The notes beneath the pieces were generated by a model. The model was given only the letters and a program-made list of their open reading frames with translations. It had not been told where the DNA came from and made no database searches. From Bradyrhizobium iriomotense (GTDB lineage Bacteria; Pseudomonadota; Alphaproteobacteria; Rhizobiales; Xanthobacteraceae), in assembly GCF_030160715.1 (NCBI RefSeq), contig NZ_BSOW01000007.1, positions 62,001 to 126,000 on the forward strand: a stretch of DNA of 64,000 nucleotides, in the 5' to 3' direction. Below, piece after piece: positions 34,125-42,387 of this stretch; position 1 is the first letter of the stretch, and the number at the start of each line of letters is the position of its first letter. Position numbers and translations under genes: made by a program.

Positions 34125-35992
34125 ACAAGCGCTCCATCGCAACGGTCTCCCTCTCAGGCGCGCTGGACGAAAAGCTCCGCGCCATCGCATCGGCCGGCTT
34201 CGATGCCGTCGAGATTTTCGAGAACGACCTGTTGTCGTTCGGCGCGAGCCCGCGCGAGGTGGCGCGCCTCTGCAAGGATCTCAATCTCGAGATCTGCGCA
34301 TTCCAGCCGTTCCGCGATTTCGAGGGCATGCCCGAGCCGCAGCGCGCGCGCAACTTTGCCCGCGCCGAGCGCAAGTTCGATTTGATGCAGGAGCTCGGCA
34401 CCAACCTCCTTCTGATATGCAGCAACGTCTCGCCGGCTTCGCTCGGCGGCATCGACCGTGCCGCGGACGATTTCCGCGAGCTCGGCGATCGCGCAGCCAA
34501 GCGCTCTTTGCGCGTCGGTTACGAGGCGCTAGCCTGGGGACGCCACGTCAACGACTACCGCGATGCCTGGGAGATCGTGCGCCGCGCCGACCATCCCGCA
34601 ATCGGCGTCATCCTCGACAGCTTTCACGCGCTGGCGCCGGGCTTTCCGACGCGCGCGATGGCCTCGATCCCCGGCGACAAGATCTTTCTGGTGCAGCTTG
34701 CCGACGCGCCGAAGCTCGAGCTCGACATCCTCTCCTGGAGCCGGCACTTCCGCTCCTTCCCCGGCCAGGGCGACCTGCCGGTCGGCGAATTCATGCAGGC
34801 GATCGCGGCGACCGGCTATGCCGGACCGCTGTCGCTCGAAATCTTCAACGACCAGTTCCGCGCCGGCTCCGCTGCGCAGACGGCGACCGACGGCCTGCGC
34901 TCGCTGATCCTGTTGCAGGACCAGCTCGCGGCAAAATGGCCGAAGCTCGCCGACAAGCAACTCGCACCGAACGCGAAGACCAGTGGCACGGGCTTCGTCG
35001 AATTCGCGGTCAACGAGACCAAGGCGAGCGAGCTTGCCGGCCTGTTGTCGCAGCTCGGCTTCCGCAAGACCGGCAAGCATCGCAGCAAGGCGGTGGAGCG
35101 CTGGTCGCAGGGTAAGGTCGAGCTCGTGATCAATTGCGAGACCGACGGCTTTGCGCATTCGCACTATGTCACGCACGGTCCGGGCGTCTGCGCCATCGCG
35201 CTCGACGTCGACGATTCCAGCCGCGCCATGGCGCGCGCGGAAGCCCTGAAGGCGCGCACCTTCTATCAACCCGTCGGCCCGGGTGAGCTGGAGATCCCCG
35301 CGATCCACGGCGTCGGCGGCAGCCTGCTGTATTTCCTCGACCAGGCCGGCAAGAACTGGGACACCGATTTCGAAGAGGTCGCGAGCAATGCCGGCGCCGA
35401 TCAGCTTCTCGCGGTCGACCACATCGCGCAGTCGATGCCCTATGACGAGATGCTGTCGTGGCTGTTGTTCTATACCGGCATCCTCGACCTGACCCGCCTG
35501 CCACAGATGGAGATTGCGGACCCCCGCGGCCTCGTGCAGAGCCAGGCGATCATCAATGGCGACCAGAGCCTGCGCTTCGTGCTCAACGGCTCCTCGGCCA
35601 ACCGTACGCTGCCGGCGCGCTTCATCTCGGAATTCTTTGGCTCAGGCGTGCAGCATGTCGCCTTCTCCTGCCGGGATATCTTTGCGACGGTGGCCGCCAT
35701 GCGTGAGCGCGGCGCGGAGTTTCTGGAAATCCCCGACAATTACTACGACGACATCGAAGCCAAATACGATCTCGCGCCCGAGGTGATGGCGCAGCTTCGC
35801 GAGAACCAGATTCTCTACGATCGCGAGGGCGACGGCGAGTTCTTCCAGGTCTATACGCACATCTTCGACGAGCGCTTCTTCTTCGAGATCGTCGAGCGTC
35901 GCGACTATCAGGGCTTTGGCGCAGCGAATGCCGCCATCCGCCTCGGCGCGCAAGCGCGCGAGGTGCGCCCCGCGAGCATGCCGCGAATCTGA
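34121..35992 (+). CDS. quiC1: 3-Dehydroshikimate dehydratase fused to an HPPD-like domain (QuiC1/QsuB type)
   Basis: Converts 3-dehydroshikimate to protocatechuate. The N-terminal TIM barrel (1-275) has the metal ligands E135 (RVGYEALAWG), D166 (GVILDSFHA), Q192 (IFLVQLADAP) and E240 (LSLEIFND), matching with a one-residue shift those I recall for Pseudomonas QuiC1. The C-terminal half (about 285-615) is a hydroxyphenylpyruvate-dioxygenase-like vicinal oxygen chelate domain with a possible 2-His-1-Glu site H434, H512 and E589. Length 623 is normal for the fusion. The role of the second domain in the family is structural or regulatory. Last gene of the operon. Confidence 0.93.
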   Translation: MNKRSIATVSLSGALDEKLRAIASAGFDAVEIFENDLLSFGASPREVARLCKDLNLEICAFQPFRDFEGMPEPQRARNFARAERKFDLMQELGTNLLLICSNVSPASLGGIDRAADDFRELGDRAAKRSLRVGYEALAWGRHVNDYRDAWEIVRRADHPAIGVILDSFHALAPGFPTRAMASIPGDKIFLVQLADAPKLELDILSWSRHFRSFPGQGDLPVGEFMQAIAATGYAGPLSLEIFNDQFRAGSAAQTATDGLRSLILLQDQLAAKWPKLADKQLAPNAKTSGTGFVEFAVNETKASELAGLLSQLGFRKTGKHRSKAVERWSQGKVELVINCETDGFAHSHYVTHGPGVCAIALDVDDSSRAMARAEALKARTFYQPVGPGELEIPAIHGVGGSLLYFLDQAGKNWDTDFEEVASNAGADQLLAVDHIAQSMPYDEMLSWLLFYTGILDLTRLPQMEIADPRGLVQSQAIINGDQSLRFVLNGSSANRTLPARFISEFFGSGVQHVAFSCRDIFATVAAMRERGAEFLEIPDNYYDDIEAKYDLAPEVMAQLRENQILYDREGDGEFFQVYTHIFDERFFFEIVERRDYQGFGAANAAIRLGAQAREVRPASMPRI

Positions 35993-36098
35993 TCGGATGC
36001 AGCGCCGTTGACGCTACATCCGACGACGACGATAGCCAGCTCGATGCTCAAACAATCACCTAAAGCGCGATGACGATTCATTCCAATCTCATCGCGCT

Positions 36099-36389
36099 TT
36101 AGCCACCTGCCTTTCGGCGATCGCGGGTGGCGGGGTCCAGAGGCGCCAGCGCAGCATCCCACTCTCGACCGGACAGGTTTCCAAGCAATCTCGAGAGCTC
36201 GACTGCGAGCGCGCGAAGCCGTGCATTCTCCTCAAGGAGCCGCAGAACTTCATCTGACGGCGACTCATCGTCATCGAACTCTTCCAGAAGCTGTGGCGAC
36301 AGGAGCTTGAGCGCATCACTGGACATGACATCGTCCAAGGTTGAAATGACTTCCTGTTTCTCATTGCACGACGAATATTCGCTACTCAT
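36099..36389 (-). CDS. Small acidic coiled-coil hypothetical protein
   Basis: A 96-residue acidic protein (MSSEYSSCNEKQEVISTLDD...) with a heptad-rich helix (SPSDEVLRLLEENARLRALAVELSRLLGNLSG, about 43-74) that could form a coiled coil, and a polar tail. No known family is recognised. It stands alone; the 280-base region upstream of it contains no other gene. Codon use is less GC-biased than its neighbours, as in the following secretion cluster, which hints at an accessory origin. Confidence 0.6.
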   Translation of the reverse strand: MSSEYSSCNEKQEVISTLDDVMSSDALKLLSPQLLEEFDDDESPSDEVLRLLEENARLRALAVELSRLLGNLSGREWDAALAPLDPATRDRRKAGG

Positions 36390-36669
36390 GGCAACCCCTC
36401 AAGGACATGCCCCCGCCGGATCCGACAACTTCACTGAGTCGCCGGCGGATTTGAGTCTGAAATCGGACCGGCGCGAGATAGCGCTGCACCAAATTAACCA
36501 AAGAACGCCCAAATCAATCTTGGAGTTTTGCAAGATATGATGTGCAACCTGTAATCGACAAAACGCTTAATGAGCGCTTAATGCTTTTGCGCAACTAATG
36601 GGTCACCAGCGCGAAAGTACGTCTTAGTCATAGTGCAAGCCGAGCCCCGCCCCCAAGGAGGCGAATCGG

Positions 36670-37254
36670 ATGGGACTGCTTTTCATTGGCGTGGTGGCCG
36701 GAATCTTGATCGGCTTTGGCTTCTTTGCCCCCTCCCAGAGTTACTTCCTGGGCTGCGGTTCGCAACCCTGTTTCGACAGAATGGCAGTGGCTCACCCGGC
36801 CCCGACGAAGCCGGCGGCACTCGGCCCAGATCCTCTGATTGCAAGAGTACGCCCTGCGACCCCGCCCGGGCCGGACAAGAAACTATCGGAGAAGAAGCGC
36901 AGCATCGTCCATCTCGCGAAAGCGGCACCACCGACGACGCGGATCAACGTCTCGCCGTCCAGCTCGGCCACGGAGGTTTCGGATCCCGTGTCGAATAAAG
37001 CAAGGATTTCAGTTGCCGCAAAGTTGGGGGATCCGAACTCCGCCGAATTCGGCGAGATGAAGCGGGCAACCAGGAAGAACACGTTCGGGCGCCCCGTGGA
37101 TACGATTTGCGGCCGCGTCAAAGGGAGAGACGCGTCGGGCGGAGAGGCGAGAGAAATGTCCTTTCTCTATCTCGTCAAGGACGATGATGCCTACGTCGTC
37201 GACGGACCGACAAATTCGGCGTCAGCGATCGCATATCGCAATATCTGCAACTAG
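36670..37254 (+). CDS. Membrane-anchored hypothetical protein with a C-terminal CG-x-V domain
   Basis: A 194-residue protein with an N-terminal membrane helix (LLFIGVVAGILIGFGFFA), a Pro/Lys-rich linker, and a C-terminal domain LGDPNSAEFGEM...TICGRVKGRDASGGEAREMSFLYL. That domain follows the pattern DPxSAxF...CGxVNxKNSxGGYxGxxxF of small proteobacterial periplasmic proteins, here with variant residues. The function of that domain is unknown. AAGGAGG lies about 10 bases upstream. It is near the type I secretion cluster but on the opposite strand. Confidence 0.7.
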   Translation: MGLLFIGVVAGILIGFGFFAPSQSYFLGCGSQPCFDRMAVAHPAPTKPAALGPDPLIARVRPATPPGPDKKLSEKKRSIVHLAKAAPPTTRINVSPSSSATEVSDPVSNKARISVAAKLGDPNSAEFGEMKRATRKNTFGRPVDTICGRVKGRDASGGEAREMSFLYLVKDDDAYVVDGPTNSASAIAYRNICN

Positions 37255-37516
37255 GGGTGAAAGCAGGACGAAAAGTCGCAGGCGCGTGCGCTCAATCGAA
37301 GACCAGAGTGTGCTCGCGACATCAATCGCGCGACTGAACGATTGAATTGCGTGGAAAGAATTTCCAAGCAGCTGAACTGAAACCAGCGGCCCGGCCCAAG
37401 TCGGGGTGCGCGGGCAAGACCATAAGATCGAGTCGTAGCATCGGTTTCCCCGATGTGCGATGCGGTCACGGAATTGGTGAGGTTGGCTTCCAGAATTCTT
37501 TGCATTCGAGGACATT

Positions 37517-38296
37517 ATGCACGATCAGGTTTATTCCGCCGAGCGGCTCAACGAATCCCTGCAATCGCCTGTCCTGGCGCTCATCGAGCCGCTCACGCTT
37601 ACGCGAACCTCCATTCTGAGCATTCTCAGGCAGGAATTGGCGTCGATCGAGATCGTCGACATGGCGACTACCCGAAGCCTGGACGACGTGTCCGCACGGG
37701 ATGTTCGTCTGGTGGCGCTGAGCATCGGCGATAAGACGATCGATGATCCCGCCGTCGAAGACGACCTAGCGCTGGTCGCAGAGTACTGCCCCAACGCCTC
37801 CATCGCACTCATCTCCAATCGTGATGACGAGGCCACCGCGCTGGCAGCGATGCAGCGGGGGGTGCGTGGCTTCTTCCCGACCTCGCTTCCCATCGAGGTC
37901 GCTGTTGCTGGTCTGCGCCTTGTTCTGGCCGGTGGAGTCTACAGGCCTCTGCCGATCATCGAGTTGAGCAAGACGCCGGGGTTCGAACAGCCATATCCCC
38001 GCGCACTTGCGTCTGCATATTCCGCCAATGGCGACAGGAACGTGCCCGACAGGAATACGAGCGATTTCACGCCACGCGAGCAGCAGGTGCTGACGGAATT
38101 GGAGCTTGGTCTGCCCAACAAGCTGATCGCCGCCAAGCTGAACCTCTCCGAAAACACCGTCAAAATGCATATTCAGCACATCATGCGAAAATGCGCCGCA
38201 CGCAATCGCACTGAAGCAGTTCTCCGCTGGAGCGGCCGATTGTCGGGAAACGGTCGCGACAACGGCACAAACGGTGCTTCAATTCCCGAGGCGTAG
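37517..38296 (+). CDS. LuxR/NarL-family regulator with a pseudo-receiver domain
   Basis: A 259-residue regulator. The C-terminal GerE-type HTH (about 183-240) reads FTPREQQVLTELELGLPNKLIAAKLNLSENTVKMHIQHIM. The N-terminal half folds like a response-regulator receiver, but the strand that normally ends in the phosphorylated Asp reads RLVALSIGD, so the acceptor position appears to be Ser. A non-phosphorylated or otherwise gated regulator is likely. It is convergent with the HlyD gene of the secretion cluster (19 bases between stops) and may control it; no sensor kinase is adjacent. Confidence 0.85.
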   Translation: MHDQVYSAERLNESLQSPVLALIEPLTLTRTSILSILRQELASIEIVDMATTRSLDDVSARDVRLVALSIGDKTIDDPAVEDDLALVAEYCPNASIALISNRDDEATALAAMQRGVRGFFPTSLPIEVAVAGLRLVLAGGVYRPLPIIELSKTPGFEQPYPRALASAYSANGDRNVPDRNTSDFTPREQQVLTELELGLPNKLIAAKLNLSENTVKMHIQHIMRKCAARNRTEAVLRWSGRLSGNGRDNGTNGASIPEA

Positions 38297-38315
38297 GTCG
38301 CGCCCGAGCGAACTC

Positions 38316-39737
38316 TCAATCCTCGCGGAACGCGCCGTGGAAACTGTCGAGCAAAGGCCGCAGCGCGTAGAGCGCCACTGTGCCGCGCCCTGTCGTGATG
38401 AACACCTGAACCGGCATTCCCGGGATAATCTGGATATCGTTTGCGGCGATCTGTGCGTCGTCGATGCGAATTTTCGTCGCGTAGTACGGCTGGTCGGTGC
38501 GCTTGTCGAGGAGCCGGTCGGCAGACACCTGCGTCACGATGCCCTTCAGCCGCGGGACGCGACGCTGATTGTACGGCACGAGATGCACCTCGGCATTCAG
38601 CCCGGGATGAACCACATCGATGTCCTCGGGCCGCAGCCGCGCAGTGACGATCAGGCGATCTTGCCGCGGCACCAGATCCATCAGTGGCGCCCCCGCTCCG
38701 ATCACGCCACCCGGCGTGTGAATCCGCAGGTCAGTCACCACGCCATCCTCAGGCGCCTTGACCTCCGTTCGCGATAGCTGATCCCTGGCCGAGAGCAGCC
38801 TCTCCCGCAGCTGAAATATCTGGTTCTGTGCCTCTCGCAATGCCTGTGCGATCTCGTTTTGCCTGTCGCTCTCGAGCTTGAACAAGTTGGCCTGCGATTC
38901 GTTGATCACTTGCCCGGCACGTGAAATCTGCGCGGCGATCTCGCCGCGGCGCCCTTCGATGTCAGCCAGTTCTCGTTGGAGGTTCAGAAGACGCGGCCGC
39001 CGCTCTAGACCCTTGTTGACGAGGGTGGCAACCATGTCCAGTTCCTCTCGGGCAATATCGATGCGCTGCGCGACTGCGCCCTCCTGGGCCTTGAGGCCCT
39101 CGATCTCCTTCTCGACCTGCCCCCTCCTTTCCCTGACAACCGCAACCTGCGACTGATAGACCTTCCGCCGCGACATGAAGATCGTCTGCTGGGCCGATAG
39201 AATGGTGGCGGCGGCTACATTCGCGTCCGCTTCGCGCTCGAGATCGCTCGAAAACGAGAGCTTCTCATATCCCCGCTGCTCTGCATCCAGCCGAGTTTCA
39301 CGCGCCATCGCGTCCCACATCTGGCCTTGAAGGCTTTGCACCTCGGCACGCGCCTTTGTGTCATCCAGCGCGATCAATGTCTGGCCACCGCGCACGACGT
39401 CACCGTCAGAAACCAGGATTTTCCCGACGATGCCGCCTTCCAGATGCTGGATCGTCTTGCGGCTCGACTCCGATTCGACGACGCCGGAGGCGATCGCCGC
39501 GCTCTCCAGGGGTGCGAGGCCGGACCACGTGCCGAGGCCCAGCATGAAACAGAGCACGAGCAGATTGCCTGCGAGCGTAACGCCGCGGAGCCTCACGCGT
39601 GGCGAGATCGGGGTTGGGACCGAGCACCATGGAAACTCGAGCGGCTCGAAATCGTCGATTGCGGTAATCACGATTCCAAACCGTCGCCCGACCGGTGGGG
39701 CGCTTCGGGGCACACGCCTTTGCTGCCTTGGGATCAT
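38316..39737 (-). CDS. Type I secretion periplasmic adaptor, HlyD family
   Basis: A 473-residue membrane-fusion protein linking the ABC exporter to a TolC-like outer-membrane channel. It has one N-terminal membrane segment (about 50-72), a split lipoyl-like domain (SESSRKTIQHLEGGIVGKILVSDGDVV), a long coiled coil (about 130-310) and the C-terminal beta-barrel end (GMPVQVFITTGRGTVALYALRPLLDSF). These are PrtE/HlyD family features. It overlaps the ABC gene by four bases. No TolC gene is in the cluster. Confidence 0.92.
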   Translation of the reverse strand: MIPRQQRRVPRSAPPVGRRFGIVITAIDDFEPLEFPWCSVPTPISPRVRLRGVTLAGNLLVLCFMLGLGTWSGLAPLESAAIASGVVESESSRKTIQHLEGGIVGKILVSDGDVVRGGQTLIALDDTKARAEVQSLQGQMWDAMARETRLDAEQRGYEKLSFSSDLEREADANVAAATILSAQQTIFMSRRKVYQSQVAVVRERRGQVEKEIEGLKAQEGAVAQRIDIAREELDMVATLVNKGLERRPRLLNLQRELADIEGRRGEIAAQISRAGQVINESQANLFKLESDRQNEIAQALREAQNQIFQLRERLLSARDQLSRTEVKAPEDGVVTDLRIHTPGGVIGAGAPLMDLVPRQDRLIVTARLRPEDIDVVHPGLNAEVHLVPYNQRRVPRLKGIVTQVSADRLLDKRTDQPYYATKIRIDDAQIAANDIQIIPGMPVQVFITTGRGTVALYALRPLLDSFHGAFRED

Positions 39738-41512
39738 GGGCGAACCGGCTGTGCCGGAATGTTGGCGGTTGCGGACGCGTTGCCGGGTGGTTCAACTTGC
39801 GATGCCACCTGGGGCCGGCTCAGATGCCGTTCAAATATTTCCTCGCTTTCGCCGAACGCGATCACCGCGCCGCCTTCCATGATGGCGATCTTGTCGGTGG
39901 CCGCGAGAATGCCCATTCGATGGGTGACGACGATCACCGTGGCGTTGGCCATCTTCATCTGCTCGATGGCGTCCAGAAGGACCCGCTCCCCTGCGTAGTC
40001 GAGGCTGGCATTCGGCTCGTCGAGAACGACGAGCCGCGGATTGCCGAAGAAGGCGCGGGCAAGGCCAAGGCGCTGCCGATAGCCGCGCGAAAAGACCAAA
40101 CCCCCATTGGGAACCAAGGTGGCATAAGCCTGCGGCATCCGCATGATCGCATCGTGGATGCCAACCAGCCTGGCGGCCTCGACGACTTTCTGCGGATCGG
40201 CATCATCAAGTCGCGCAATGATGTCGTTGATCGTTTCGCCGAGGAGGTTGATGTCCTGCGGGAGGTATCCGAGACGATACCCGCTTCGTCCCAGCGATGC
40301 GTCGGTATTGTCGAGCAAGACGCGACCGTGTGTCGGGGCGGTGAGCCCGGCGATGACCTGACCGAGCAGTGACTTGCCGGAGCCGGAGGGACCGATGATG
40401 CCAAGGCATTCTCCGGGCGCGAGGCTGAACGAGACGCCCTTCAGCAGGAAATTGTTGGAGCCCGGCAGCTTCAGGCCGACGTTATCGACGACGAGGCCGC
40501 TCAGCGGCCGTTGGGACGCGACTTTTGCATTCGCTCGCGCGGGCGGCAGCACGGTGAGCACGGCGGCGAGCCGCCGATAGGCTTTCACTGCCATCGCAAG
40601 TGATTTCCAGCTGGCAATCGCGCTCTCCACCGGTGCGATGGCCCGGCCAGACATCAGCGTCGCCACAAAGATGATGGCCGGGCTCTTGCCGTAATCGAGG
40701 ACAAGCCAGGCGGCCGCCCCCATCATCAGGACCTGTGACAGCGCACGCAGCGGCTTGGCGGCGAGCATGACGATCTCGTACCGCGAGAGCGCCAGATCGC
40801 TCTCTCTGCGCGCGTCCTGTGCGTCGTGGTGGATCAGGCGCGCCGTGCCGTCGAGCATCCCCATGGCGCGGATCAGGTGAATATTGCCGACCGCTGCCGC
40901 GAGGCGGCCGTAACTCCTGGACAACGCGGCGCCGGATTTCGCTGTCGCATCTTCCGTGACCAGGTCGCCCGCAATCGTGACGCCAAACAGCAGGACCACG
41001 CTGCACGCCCCCACCGCGCCAAGCAAGGGGTGAACGAGAAAGAGGACACATAGAAAGGAAGGCGTCCAGAGCGCATCAAACAACAATGGACATGCGCCGG
41101 ATTCGACGAACTGGCGCAGAGCGGTCAGATCCCGATATGCCTCCGGCGACTGCGTCCCATCGCCACGAAAGGCAGATTCGAGACAGGCCGCAAGCACGGA
41201 AGGACGAAGTCGGTCTTCGAGCCATGCGCCAAGGCGCCCCAGCAAGGCGCGGCGCAATGCATCGAGCACTCCGCCGACGACGACCGTGAGCGCGACGATG
41301 AGGGTAAGCATCAGAAGCGTGTCACCGCTCCGGCTCGACAGGACCCGATCATAGATCTGAAGAAGGTAGATCGAAGGCGCAAACAGAAGCAAATTGTAGC
41401 TGCAACTGTATGCGAACACGAGGCCGAACGGGCCCGCGCAGGCCCAAAGCGCCGCCTCCAACGGAGTCCGGGCCGGCGGCAGGATCGATGTTCGCAAAGG
41501 CGCCATCAGCAT
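39734..41512 (-). CDS. Type I secretion ABC transporter (permease-ATPase)
   Basis: A 592-residue exporter of the PrtD/HlyB class: six-helix transmembrane domain (about 25-320) without a C39 peptidase or C39-like leader domain, then an ATPase with Walker A GPSGSGKS (about 373-380), Walker B RLVVLDEPNASLD and switch His in VIVVTHRMG. The ABC signature is degenerate: FSRGYRQRLGLARA instead of LSGGQRQR. It should still dimerise, but its ATP-driven cycle may be altered. The lack of a leader-handling domain implies substrates with a C-terminal signal. It lies 141 bases after the smaller Gly-rich gene and is coupled to the adaptor gene. Confidence 0.92.
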   Translation of the reverse strand: MLMAPLRTSILPPARTPLEAALWACAGPFGLVFAYSCSYNLLLFAPSIYLLQIYDRVLSSRSGDTLLMLTLIVALTVVVGGVLDALRRALLGRLGAWLEDRLRPSVLAACLESAFRGDGTQSPEAYRDLTALRQFVESGACPLLFDALWTPSFLCVLFLVHPLLGAVGACSVVLLFGVTIAGDLVTEDATAKSGAALSRSYGRLAAAVGNIHLIRAMGMLDGTARLIHHDAQDARRESDLALSRYEIVMLAAKPLRALSQVLMMGAAAWLVLDYGKSPAIIFVATLMSGRAIAPVESAIASWKSLAMAVKAYRRLAAVLTVLPPARANAKVASQRPLSGLVVDNVGLKLPGSNNFLLKGVSFSLAPGECLGIIGPSGSGKSLLGQVIAGLTAPTHGRVLLDNTDASLGRSGYRLGYLPQDINLLGETINDIIARLDDADPQKVVEAARLVGIHDAIMRMPQAYATLVPNGGLVFSRGYRQRLGLARAFFGNPRLVVLDEPNASLDYAGERVLLDAIEQMKMANATVIVVTHRMGILAATDKIAIMEGGAVIAFGESEEIFERHLSRPQVASQVEPPGNASATANIPAQPVRP

Positions 41513-41653
41513 TTTTCGTCACCGCCGGAGATTGGGCTTGGCCCCCACACTTGCCCGTCGATCCGACGGGACAACGGATCGACGGAGCATGGGCGGCATA
41601 TCCTGGACCGGCGGCACGCGCCGCCGGTCTCCGCCGCGCAGACGAGCCGCTGG

Positions 41654-42112
41654 TCAGAGTACGTCGAAGTGGAAGTCCACCTCGCCGCCCAATGCGGCGT
41701 TGCCGTTTCCGCCACTGCCGCCGATGCCGGCCACGACGTCCTGGTGCTGGTCCACCCACAGCTTGTTGATCTGGGTGGCATCCGTGTTCGCATAGACCTT
41801 CGAGGTATCGTAGCCGCTGTACGATTTCTGATTCCCGTTCGACTCGGCTTCTCCCCCATGAGCCTTTGCGAACCACGAGGCCGTCGCGTTCGCGCCGCCG
41901 GCGTCCCAGTCCGCCGTTTGCTTGACGTGATCGCCGGTGTTGACGTGCACGTCGGCACCTTCCGCCTTGTTGGTTGGGTCGAAGGTGAGCGTCGGCTTGT
42001 TGATGATGGCTCCCTTGAAGGTGCCGTCACCGCCGTTTCCGACGTTCTGACCGCCGGTGTTGATCGATTTGAAGTCGATTGAGTCCGAGATGTGTATCGC
42101 CTTGGGCATCAT
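41654..42112 (-). CDS. Small Gly/Asn-rich putative type I secretion substrate
   Basis: A 152-residue acidic protein without signal peptide. It shares with the larger neighbour the elements GNGGDGTFKG (about 25-34), Q114-I-N followed by VDQ (120-122), and AGIGGSGGNGN (128-138). It ends in DFHFDVL, an Asp followed by hydrophobic residues as in type I signals. Cysteine is absent. GGAGG lies six bases upstream of the ATG. Position directly before the exporter genes makes it a likely cargo; there are no RTX nonapeptides. Function is unknown. Confidence 0.75.
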   Translation of the reverse strand: MMPKAIHISDSIDFKSINTGGQNVGNGGDGTFKGAIINKPTLTFDPTNKAEGADVHVNTGDHVKQTADWDAGGANATASWFAKAHGGEAESNGNQKSYSGYDTSKVYANTDATQINKLWVDQHQDVVAGIGGSGGNGNAALGGEVDFHFDVL

Positions 42113-42387
42113 TTGAGCCTCCGTCGTTCTGTTGCCTTGTCTGCATCATCCATCCCGATCAGACGGACGCGCTCGGCAAGTCTGATCCGCGCTTGCTCGA
42201 CGATGATAGATGTCAAATCGAACACCATCCGGTTTGGTGGCCTACGTTAGAAAGTATGACCCGCGTCGTGAAATCGAGATGCTGCAAGGCGCGGGGGAGG
42301 AGCTGTCTGTTCGATCGCGCGGATGCGCAGAGTGGTCGCAAGGCGTGCCGCCTTGCGACCGCGCCGGCCGAGCACTGGAAAGCCTCG

